Below are positions 11,920 to 20,100 of a stretch of DNA of 26,479 nt, piece after piece (positions within the stretch are counted from its first letter, which is position 1; the number at the start of each line of letters is the position of its first letter). This DNA is from a virus. The stretch is from positions 1 to 26,479 of IMG/VR virus record IMGVR_UViG_3300024346_000435; one strand, written 5' to 3'. Made by a program: the position numbers and the translations under genes. The notes beneath the pieces are model-generated. The model was not told the DNA's origin. It saw nothing but the letters and a program-made list of their open reading frames with translations, and did no database searches.

Positions 11920-13494
11920 TTAGATGTACCAGTTGGTTGGCATACGAACAAGACGCGACGAGCCACTACCGCTGTAGTAGTAGTCGCCGTAGTAAGCGGA
12001 CTCAAGCGGCCCTGTGGGAGCCGAGCGTCCAGCCGCAATCTCTTGCATCCAGTTGACGACATCCGCCGTCCACACAGGCTGCGCTGAGGTAGCAGCATCC
12101 AGCATCTGAGCTTCCATCGGGCAAGCGTAGCGGAACGACACGCTGCTGTTGTTGACCGCTGCGGTGTACTGAATCATACGCATCAGTACATCGTCATGCG
12201 GGTCAGAAGCCCACCAGAGATTGCCGCCGTGCATACTGGTTGCGTCCACTTCGTCGCGGACAACACCGATACCACCGAGGTTAACTTGCAGGTTAACGCC
12301 AGTAGTCGCCGTGTCTCCGTTTGCAGCACTATAGGTGCAGGTCACATTGTCGAAGGTAGTACGCAACTCACCCGTGGAAGCGAGCGTCTGCTGGCCGGGC
12401 AGCTTAATGTAGCTACCACAATCAGCAGCAGTCGCCGCCATGGTTGCTGCGGTCACGGCGTTGGATCCGTTTACAGCCGTCACCAAGATCTTGGCCTTAA
12501 CACCGACACCACCATCTACCGAGATGGTCTGGCCTGCGCTGAATCCAGAGCCACCAGCAGCAATGGTTACTGCGGTGTTGGCTTCAGTCGAAGACTTAAA
12601 CCGACGAGCGTATTCTTGACCAATAAACTCGTACAGGTGGTAGACAGGGGGCAGGTACTTGAGGTTCTTGTTCTGCTCCAAGTACCACAGCAGCGAGAGC
12701 TGCTCAGTATGGTACGCAGGCAGAGCAGCCAACTGAGCACGGGTGAATACGCCCGTGTAACGCTGGGTAAAGATCGGGTCGTTGATCGACTTGGTTGTGT
12801 TAACGCCAAAGCCCTTGTCGAACCGCGCCATGATCGGCGTGTTCATGCGGAAGTCAGGGCAACCGTAGTGGTTGATGATACCAGCCACGGTCGAATCGAC
12901 ACCCGGCATCAACCCGTAGTAGTTACGCAGGTTAGGTGTCATGTTTTCGCTGAACAGGGGGCCAGTAATCTGGCTCAACATACAGCGAACGCCGCCAAAG
13001 CTAGAACCCATCAAGAAGATCTTCTTGGGATCAATGCCGAATTCAGCAGCTCGGCTCTTGAGCACCATGATGAAGACCTTCAATTGCTCAAACAACGCAC
13101 CAGCAGCTAGCGACTCGTTGCCGTTTGGCAGAGTCCAACCAATACCTTGGGTATGGGCGTTACCAAGCTGGTCTACTCGGCGGTACGGGTACGACGAGTC
13201 GTTCAGCGGGAAGATGTGCTGCTGGGCCGTAAAGCCAACCAACACAGCCTTCATGCTGGTCGCCGCTTGCAGGGCCGCAAACACAGCATTGCCGTTACCG
13301 TTGGCAATGAACGGAAGACGACCATCGTTCTGAGCAGCACCACCACCATGCACATAGATCAGGCATGGGTTAGCTTCAGTACGAGAGCCGTTAGGGTGCA
13401 GCTTGACATGGAAGCGTGAAGACTCAAAGTCCCCACCCCATCGCACATCAATTGCGTCTTTTGTCGGAGAGACGGTGAAGTTAATTTGAGTCAT
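11920..13494 (-). CDS. Alpha/beta-hydrolase (esterase-like) tail protein
   Basis: The 524-residue product combines a serine-esterase fold with a fibre-like insert. The oxyanion-hole motif HGGG is at 49-52 (IYVHGGGAAQNDGR). The nucleophile elbow G-S-S-F-G is at 163-167 with S165 as probable nucleophile (FLMGSSFGGVR). A candidate catalytic His is H433 in SDPHDD, preceded by HGGNLWWAS. Residues about 308-412 form a separate beta-rich module (GSGFSAGQTISVDGGVGVKA...) of the kind repeated in tail fibres. Such phage esterases usually deacetylate capsule or O-antigen sugars during adsorption; that role is inferred. The start ATG (13494) is 1 nt past the upstream stop, with no ribosome binding site, so coupling is likely. 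The C-terminal acid residue of the triad cannot be fixed by eye. Confidence 0.75.
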   Translation of the reverse strand: MTQINFTVSPTKDAIDVRWGGDFESSRFHVKLHPNGSRTEANPCLIYVHGGGAAQNDGRLPFIANGNGNAVFAALQAATSMKAVLVGFTAQQHIFPLNDSSYPYRRVDQLGNAHTQGIGWTLPNGNESLAAGALFEQLKVFIMVLKSRAAEFGIDPKKIFLMGSSFGGVRCMLSQITGPLFSENMTPNLRNYYGLMPGVDSTVAGIINHYGCPDFRMNTPIMARFDKGFGVNTTKSINDPIFTQRYTGVFTRAQLAALPAYHTEQLSLLWYLEQNKNLKYLPPVYHLYEFIGQEYARRFKSSTEANTAVTIAAGGSGFSAGQTISVDGGVGVKAKILVTAVNGSNAVTAATMAATAADCGSYIKLPGQQTLASTGELRTTFDNVTCTYSAANGDTATTGVNLQVNLGGIGVVRDEVDATSMHGGNLWWASDPHDDVLMRMIQYTAAVNNSSVSFRYACPMEAQMLDAATSAQPVWTADVVNWMQEIAAGRSAPTGPLESAYYGDYYYSGSGSSRLVRMPTNWYI

Positions 13495-13497
13495 GAA

Positions 13498-14289
13498 TCA
13501 GAGGGTGTAGATAGAAGAGGCCTCGGGGATTGTGCGAACAACGCCTCCAACCACAACAACGCGACTTGTGGCTGCAAAGCCCAGCGTTGATAGTGCATAA
13601 GCGATCTTGATGCCGTTAGAGCAATCAACAGCGGACATTGCCACACAGTTGGAGCTAGCTGCTGTGGTCGTTGTGTCAGCCGCATCAGCAAGGAAAGTAC
13701 CCGCACCTGCGTTGGAGTCGCCAACATTGTTGTTCCACATGATGGTGCTGGTCGTGATCTGCCGCCATTGCATAGCACCAGTAGCTTCGTTTTCGATCTG
13801 CGCCGAGACGAACGCTACTCGCATATTGGAATGGAAAGCGACCTTCTTGTTAGCGGTCACAGTCACCAAAGCTGAGGCCATTGTGTGGTTCAGCAGGTTA
13901 GGTGCAGTCAATGCAGTCCTGTTAGCCACAGTCGTCGTCGGCCAGCTTGCGCTACCAATACCACCAGTCAACGGGATGTAGGTCGGAAACTCTTTCGTCA
14001 GGCTGTCGGCCCACAAACCTTGGTTCAGACGGCCAGCAGTAGCCGTAGCGTCTACATCGATGTAGCCGTACACATCCCATTCAAGGATCAAAGGCCACGC
14101 ATACAGGTCTTGCGGGGTCAGCGTCACGGGAGACAGAAGAGTCGTGTCTCCTGTAATGTCAATCTGGTTAACACCAGCTACCCATGTAGACGGGGTTGCA
14201 GTAGCCACCGAACACTTGGCACTCATGCCAGAGTCGGAGGTTGTAATTTGTTGCCCCTCAGGGGCACTTCGGATTCGGTACGGGCGCAT
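13498..14289 (-). CDS. Putative tail-associated structural protein (263 aa)
   Basis: The protein (MRPYRIRSAPEGQQITTSDS) is rich in Thr, Ala, Val and Ser, with alternating hydrophobic segments (QIDITGDTTLLSPVTLTPQD, LILEWDVYGYIDVDA) typical of a beta-sandwich, and no catalytic motif. It lies directly upstream of the esterase-like gene, with one spacer base between stop and start, so the two are probably co-translated and may be partners in the tail. No ribosome binding site is clear before the ATG at 14289. I do not recognise a family; the structural role is inferred from composition and neighbours. Confidence 0.6.
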   Translation of the reverse strand: MRPYRIRSAPEGQQITTSDSGMSAKCSVATATPSTWVAGVNQIDITGDTTLLSPVTLTPQDLYAWPLILEWDVYGYIDVDATATAGRLNQGLWADSLTKEFPTYIPLTGGIGSASWPTTTVANRTALTAPNLLNHTMASALVTVTANKKVAFHSNMRVAFVSAQIENEATGAMQWRQITTSTIMWNNNVGDSNAGAGTFLADAADTTTTAASSNCVAMSAVDCSNGIKIAYALSTLGFAATSRVVVVGGVVRTIPEASSIYTL

Positions 14290-14323
14290 AGGTGAGGTGT
14301 TTCTTTAGTTGGGATGTATAGTT

Positions 14324-14629
14324 CTAACCGAGCAAGCGACGAGCTAGCTCAGGGTTCTGTCGTAGAAGCAGCGGGATGAGCTGATCTAAAGCCCGTACCT
14401 GCCGCTCATCTAGTTCTAGTTCATAAGCTGCTGAGGCTGCATGGAGCAGCTCGTGGAGGAGGGTAGTCGGCAGCATGGATTCGTCTTGAGGACTGATCAG
14501 GATGGTCGGCTTGGGGTGTTCACGGTACTGTCCCCAGTCTGTCAGCTCGGCTACCTCCTTGACATCGATGCTCTGGACACCAAGGTAAAGAGTTTTAAGA
14601 TACCACTTCTGTTGCTGCTTCTTTGCCAT
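14324..14629 (-). CDS. Small HExxH metallopeptidase-like protein (101 aa)
   Basis: The 101-residue protein contains a zinc-protease signature HELLH at 59-63 (TTLLHELLHAASAAYELELD), with E75 as a plausible third ligand, and resembles small ImmA/IrrE-type or related phage metallopeptidase domains. The upstream region (LYLGVQSIDVKEVAEL and PTILISPQDESMLP) fits the beta-strands preceding the active-site helix. The C-terminal helix is LDQLIPLLLRQNPELARRLL. The ATG at 14629 follows AAGGTAGAAGC. It is the first gene after TerL and its downstream gap. Its substrate is unknown; virion maturation, host-regulator cleavage or a purely structural role are all possible. Confidence 0.7.
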   Translation of the reverse strand: MAKKQQQKWYLKTLYLGVQSIDVKEVAELTDWGQYREHPKPTILISPQDESMLPTTLLHELLHAASAAYELELDERQVRALDQLIPLLLRQNPELARRLLG

Positions 14630-15053
14630 GCTTCTACCTTAGCCGGATATGAGTTGTATTCATTCTGATATTGGCAGGCCAGCTCCGCGCCGTCCCCAAT
14701 CCAGATATGAATACATCCCTCATGCTCAAGTTAGAAAACCCATATGCTCTACTTCTGTTCTACTTCAAAAGAAGAAGGGGGGTTAGAGGGGGGAGGCACG
14801 ACTCGTCCCTCGTCGGCCTGAGAAGGGTAACAAACCTCACTACCAACTTCTTCCAACTTCGATCAAGATTTCTGATTTTTCTTTCCGGCTGCTACTTTCA
14901 AAGGATTTGTCGCCAAGCGGAGGCTGCGTTAGCAGACTCCTGCTTCATCCTGTGAATCATATAGATACTAAGAAACGGGCCAACGCAATAGGAACGCATT
15001 ACAGCGATCCTGCTAGTGGGCTGGTAGGTAGAGACCTGTAGACCAGCTATCGT
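14630..15053. other. 424-bp gap after TerL
   Basis: No gene is convincing here. Two 9-bp arms, TGTATTCAT (14655-14663) and ATGAATACA (14707-14715), form an inverted repeat on the upstream side of the metallopeptidase gene. Purine-rich blocks (GAAGAAGGGG, GAGGGGGGAGG) lie at 14770-14795. The TerL frame stays open for 51 codons beyond its TAA, ending with TGA at 14898-14900. No copy of the early-gene leader is present. Promoters or terminators for the tail operon would be expected here, but I cannot point to one with confidence. Confidence 0.6.
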
Positions 15054-16763
15054 TTACCAGCGGCCCTTGTAGCGCGTCTGGAGCGATCCCATCCAGCCTT
15101 GGGGGGTTGGCTTTCTACCAATGGCGTGCTCGACGAAGGTGTCCAGCTCCTTTTGGAGACGGTCAGCCTTACGGACAGCCATAGCATCATCAACGGATGC
15201 GCCGATCTTTTCGACCCAGTAGTTGACGGCCATCGATAGAGCGTCTAAGCGGTCGTCGTGGACTAGGCTTCCACGATCAAGCGTGATGTGGGCTAGTTGG
15301 AAGAGGAGGCTGTACTTGAGGCGTTGTTCGACACCCATGTCGCTGGTGTCGTTACGGACGAAGGCTAGGTCACGCTCGATCAGCTTGCGGTCGAAGATCA
15401 GGCGGTGCTGGTTCATGACTGGTTCGAGGGTCTCGATGATTCGCCGCTCTTTTTGCGACGAATGTTTGACCTCGGTCAGGGTGCATGGGTGGTACTTACG
15501 GAGGATCGGGGCAAAGAGCTGACCCCACATACCGTCACCGTAGTTCGCTTCGTGTACGATCTCCGTAACCTTGTATTTAGCAGCGACTTGCGCTAGTCGT
15601 GTGAGGTTCTGTTCGGTGTATCCACCACGGACACCGTCAGCGTCGAGGACGAAGAACTGGTGGGAGAGTTTGGCGATGACACAGTAGCCCAGCTCGTCTT
15701 TACCACGACCGCTGGGGTCGATAGTCATGACGATGCCGTCATACTTGGTGGGCTGACCGACACGGGACATGGGGCGGTAGTAACGGTCGCCGCTAAACCC
15801 GAGGGTCTCGATGTCCCACTCTAGTGTTCTGTCAGAAGCGTAAACCAGCTTCTCGAATCCGTGAGTATTGTCAAGGTCGTCAACGATTAAGTCCGACAGC
15901 TTGAGCGGGTAGCGATCAGCATCGCTGATGGATGTGTCAAGCTGGAATTGGAGAGCGAATCCTGAGCGTCCGTAGGATAGCTCGCGTTCTTCTAAGTCTA
16001 GGTCGCTAAAGCGTTTAGGATCGATTGGGTCGCCCTCGTCCAGACCGAGTCCGTCGATAAACGGAGCCAGCTTTTCAGCATAGCCCTTGCGCTGCTTGAC
16101 CGTAGGCATACGAGCAGGCCAGATGCGAGTATTATATCCCCGACTTGGGAGGATAGAGTAGATCGACTCAGCAGACTGGGGCGTACCGAGGAACAACACC
16201 TTGCTGCTGTCGCCGGGCTTGAGGACTGCGTCAAATTCCTTGATGGACTCCAGCAGCTTCTCGCGCATACCGGGTGTCCACGAGTTGTTGGCTACTTCGA
16301 TGTCGTCAGCCACGACAAGATTGGCGCGGCTACCCGTGATCTGACCAGTAATACCAACTGAACGAACAGACGGGGCATGAGAAGCAGGAGCAGGGCCGAC
16401 ATCAAATGCGATTTTGGAGTTGCGCTGCTCGCCCCGTGGGGCAAGGTGGTTGAGGAAGGGTAGCTCGTTGATTAGACGAAGGGTAAAGGTCGTGAAGTCG
16501 TCAGCACGAGTCTTCGATGCCGATACTACGAGGATGTTGTCGGCAGGGTGATGGTAGAGCCACCACAGCACATAAGCCGAGGTAATCCACGACTTGCCTA
16601 CACCACGATACGCTTGAACAATGGAGCGTTTTGGGCCGTGATGTAAGTAAGACGCAATGTCGTACTGGACTGGGGTCGGGTCAGGGAGACCTAACCCACG
16701 CCAGCAGAGGAACACGAAGTTCCTGAAGTCACTAAGATCAAGTGCCGTACTTTTGCGTGTCAT
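15054..16763 (-). CDS. Terminase large subunit (T7 gp19-like)
   Basis: The 569-residue protein is the packaging ATPase-nuclease. The N-terminal ATPase has a Walker A-like loop AYRGVGKS (51-58), a Walker B ANLVVADDIEV (D153-D154) and the coupling-type segment KVLFLGTPQSAESIY. The C-terminal RNase-H-like nuclease shows MTIDPSGRGKDELGYCVI with D349, EIVHEANYGDGMWGQLF, and DDRLDALSMAVNYWVE with terminal acidic residues. Length and motif order match T7-like large terminases (T7 gp19 is 586 residues). It overlaps the TerS gene by 26 bp and starts with ATG at 16763. It pumps concatemeric DNA into proheads and cuts it. The stop is TAA. Confidence 0.95.
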   Translation of the reverse strand: MTRKSTALDLSDFRNFVFLCWRGLGLPDPTPVQYDIASYLHHGPKRSIVQAYRGVGKSWITSAYVLWWLYHHPADNILVVSASKTRADDFTTFTLRLINELPFLNHLAPRGEQRNSKIAFDVGPAPASHAPSVRSVGITGQITGSRANLVVADDIEVANNSWTPGMREKLLESIKEFDAVLKPGDSSKVLFLGTPQSAESIYSILPSRGYNTRIWPARMPTVKQRKGYAEKLAPFIDGLGLDEGDPIDPKRFSDLDLEERELSYGRSGFALQFQLDTSISDADRYPLKLSDLIVDDLDNTHGFEKLVYASDRTLEWDIETLGFSGDRYYRPMSRVGQPTKYDGIVMTIDPSGRGKDELGYCVIAKLSHQFFVLDADGVRGGYTEQNLTRLAQVAAKYKVTEIVHEANYGDGMWGQLFAPILRKYHPCTLTEVKHSSQKERRIIETLEPVMNQHRLIFDRKLIERDLAFVRNDTSDMGVEQRLKYSLLFQLAHITLDRGSLVHDDRLDALSMAVNYWVEKIGASVDDAMAVRKADRLQKELDTFVEHAIGRKPTPQGWMGSLQTRYKGRW

Positions 16764-16956
16764 CGAATGGGAGAATCTTGGCTAGCCCTTCGAGGCCGCT
16801 GTCTTTGACTGGGACAGCCTCGATGCCGTTGTCTTTCAGCATCTGTCGGGCCACATTGAGTTCAGCCGCTGTAGCCTGACCGCTGCGGATGCGAGCTAGG
16901 AGGTCTTCGGCTAGGGCTTGGTGCAAGGTTGCGAATGTTTCACTTAGGTCGGTCAT
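16738..16956 (-). CDS. Terminase small subunit (T7 gp18-like)
   Basis: The 72-residue product is recognisable as a T7-like small terminase by MTDLSETFATLHQALAEDLL and RIRSGQATAAELNVARQMLK followed by DNGIEAVP, the pattern of helical DNA-recognition proteins in these phages. It is a little shorter than T7 gp18 (89 residues). The ATG at 16956 overlaps the upstream stop as ATGA, which decides the start over a longer open frame. Its 3' end overlaps the TerL gene. It should recognise the packaging site on the concatemer and load TerL. Confidence 0.88.
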   Translation of the reverse strand: MTDLSETFATLHQALAEDLLARIRSGQATAAELNVARQMLKDNGIEAVPVKDSGLEGLAKILPFDDTQKYGT

Positions 16957-17183
16957 GGAAATAGATACCTCGCTACGATTGATGCTACCGTAGCCACGGC
17001 AGCGGCCCATCCCAAGAACCACGCTCGGGACATCTCTAGCTCGACGATACGGGTTTCTAGCTTAGTAATACGCTCGGCCACTTGGGTCTGTTTGTCGCTC
17101 ATAGTCTCGATCTTGCCTTCGATGCGACCGATGGCGACTAGGACTTCTACTAGGTTAGCGTCGATTTTCTCGTTAGTGTTCAT
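16953..17183 (-). CDS. Small coiled-coil membrane protein, XhlA-like (76 aa)
   Basis: The 76-residue product has an N-terminal amphipathic coiled coil (NLVEVLVAIGRIEGKIETMS, then a second heptad stretch ERITKLETRIVELEMSR) and a single C-terminal transmembrane helix (WFLGWAAAVATVASIVARYL). This architecture matches hemolysin XhlA-like and related phage lysis-associated membrane proteins, which sit beside holins. A holin or lysis-accessory role is plausible because T7 places its holin gene next to TerS, as here. No ribosome binding site precedes the ATG at 17183, which lies 6 nt after the TAA of the giant virion protein and in the same frame. The stop overlaps TerS (ATGA). Confidence 0.72.
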   Translation of the reverse strand: MNTNEKIDANLVEVLVAIGRIEGKIETMSDKQTQVAERITKLETRIVELEMSRAWFLGWAAAVATVASIVARYLFP

Positions 17184-17189
17184 TAGGAA

Positions 17190-20100
17190 TTAGTCTTGGG
17201 TGTCCAATACGGACGGAGCGATGCCCATCTTTGCGTCACGCTTCATCAAGCGCAGCTCGTTACGCACTTGCTTGAGTTCAGGCGACTCATTGACCAGCAT
17301 TTGCCATGCACGGGCACGGTACTTAGCCAGAACAGCACGCATAGCGTAGATGCGGGGGCTATCGACCAAGTCCGTACCGATGGGGGTCATACGCTGATAG
17401 CGTTCAGTTTGAATTAACGCTTCAGCAGCTTGGCGTACAGTCTTGTTGTTGATCACAACCTGACCAGCCAGTTCTTGGTAACGGTCGTAAGCGTTAGCTC
17501 CACGGCCCGTCTTGATGTTACGCAGGTCAAGCCCTTCAACCGTGTAGCTCGGCGGTTTGAGAGCTTCACCCAGAGAGATCAGCTCGCGATCCAGCGCATT
17601 TGTCGAGCGTTCCTTGACGGAGATGGGCGAGAACAGGTCGGGGCCGAGTTTATCAGCCTTCTTGACTGGCAGACCGAACGCATCACGCATCGGCGGCAGT
17701 TCTTCCGACAATCCCGGAGTCGATGCCCACACATGGTTGATAAGACCATCAAGCATCTCGCCATCATTCGGGTTACGGACATACTCGTCCGACAGGTCAG
17801 TCACCGTGCGGCGCATACCTTGGTACGGAACCAGCGATGCACCGTAACGCTTGGCCCACTCTGCACCCTTGTGGCCGGACTCATCGCCAAAGATCTCGAC
17901 GAAGGACTTGATGCCTTGCAGGTAGCTCTTCTGAGTGAGCTGGTTGGTGATGGCGTAGAACGCCGAGGCCCAGATCTCCTCGCCAAGCTGGAGGCCATCG
18001 CGGTCAGCGTGGAGGTACTGAACCGCCATAGTGCTGTCGGCAATGAATCCCAGCATGGAGCTGAACGGGTCAACTCGGTTGAAGCTGATCCATTCGTTGG
18101 TGACAGGACTCTTGAAGCTGTACGGTTGGAAGCCAGCGTTACGCCATGTCTTGGACTCGTCGGGGTTCTTGGGGCCACGGCCAGTCAAGTTGCCGCTAGC
18201 TGCCATCGACCACGCCATACCCAGTACCGCAGTACCGAACAGGGCGCGTCCAGCAGCGTCTGCACGCACGGTCGGATCTTCGCTAGACAGCTCGCGTAGG
18301 AAGCGAGATTCCTGTTCGCGCAGAGAGCGACTAACGAATGCCGGAGCACCCATGCGATCCATGCGCGTGGCTGCACGGTTGCCAAAGCCCAGCTTGACGA
18401 AGTCCATGAGCGGGGTAACAGGGTTACGATCCACCGCATAGATCAGCGCGTTGATAGGCGTGCTAACGAACGGCAAGAACACTCGCATAGCGGGGTGGCG
18501 AGTTACTGCGTTGATCACAGTACGCTGCCAGTCATAGCGAGGGTCTGCTTGCAGCGTAGCCTCAAGTGCCGTGTTACGGGCACGCTGAGATGCTTCACGG
18601 AAGTTTGTAGCGACCGTACCGCTGTTGCGCCAGTACTCGTCACGGTAGTTTTGTGCGTAGTCCAGCAGCTCATCTGCGGTGGCATGGGGGCCAAGGACAG
18701 TACGAGCGCGTTCCTGACCTTCACGGATCAGACGCTGGTTCGACACGAACTCGCCGTTGACGATGGCAAGATCCATAGCCTGTTGCATACGGGCAGCACG
18801 CTCGGGGCCAACCACACCAGTTGCATCCAAGTTGTCGAGGACATTGGCACGCAGGTGACCACGGTAGTTGAGCTGCTTGAACAACTCGTCGCCCGTCAAG
18901 ATCAAGCGCATGGGGAGGCGCACAAGGCCACCCATAAAGTCGAAGGACACTTCGGCAGCACGCTGTGCTTGGGGGCCAGCCACATTACCAGCACCACGGG
19001 CCATCATGTTGGACAGGGGGATGTTGTCGCGGGTGAACGCCTGTTGGCGAGTCCGCTCCATACCCATGTTCGTACCAATCGGACGGCCTTCAGCAAACGC
19101 ACGGCTCATCACACCCAGACCGTCCAGCAGACCAGTAGCCATACCGATGTAGGCGTTGAGGCCGCTGCGGATAGAACGGGCGTTACCCGTAACCATACCG
19201 CCAAGCATACGCTCCAGCGGAATAGTCATGGTGGTCAGGGCGTTACCTAGGAACTGCACGCCAGCCCATGTGGTTGACGAAGACACGAGCGAGTTCATCC
19301 ACCACTCGTTGTGGAAATCCCAGAAGCCCAGCGTGTTGAAGTCACGCGAAGCGCGGGAGATGATGCGGCTTACACGGCCTGTGACATCGCCACCTTCACG
19401 CACTTGGATGTCCAGAAGCTGCTGGAGACGCTCCATCGACAACAGGACAGCCTGACGGCCACCCATACGCTGAAGCATTTCGTCCAGACGGGCCTCACCG
19501 TACATCGTTTGCAGAGTACGGACAGCGTCCAAAGTCGCCGTAGACACGCCATGCGGGGCCGTAGCCGGGGGCGGGGGAACAGCCGTAGAGGTGGGCGGAA
19601 CCACAGTCGGCGTGACGGGAGGCGTAGCCGTGCTGGGAGCGGTTGCGTTGAGCGCATCCAATCGACGCTGGAGGCCACCACGCACCGCTTGCAGACGGTT
19701 AACGCGAGTACGCAGGGCATCGACTTGCGCTTGCAAAGCAGACACTTCTGCGCTGTTGCTGGCAGTTGCTGCGGCTAGGCGAGTATTGGCATCTGCAAGC
19801 TCAGTATTGAGCTGCTGGATCTGCGACACAGCCTGTTGCAGCTCATCGCTGACTTGCGAGATCGGCGCAGACGGAGTTCCTGCCGTAGCCGCACCAGTTC
19901 CACCAACACCAGCTCCAACGCCAGCAGCCACAGGCTGACCAGCGGGGGCCGCATCGGGGCTACCAAGTGTGGGGCGGTACTCTGGCATCAGATCGCGACT
20001 GATGTCAGCACGCAGCGAGTGCAGCAAGCGTCCGGCCTCAGAGCCAACACTCTTGACTGCACCAACCAAGTCACCAAGGGCGGCAATCTTGATAGCTGCG

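Noticed and set aside
14671-14955. 94-codon plus-strand frame in the gap after TerL
   Set aside because: It starts with TTG without a clear ribosome binding site, is opposite to all other genes, and the product has no motif or normal composition.
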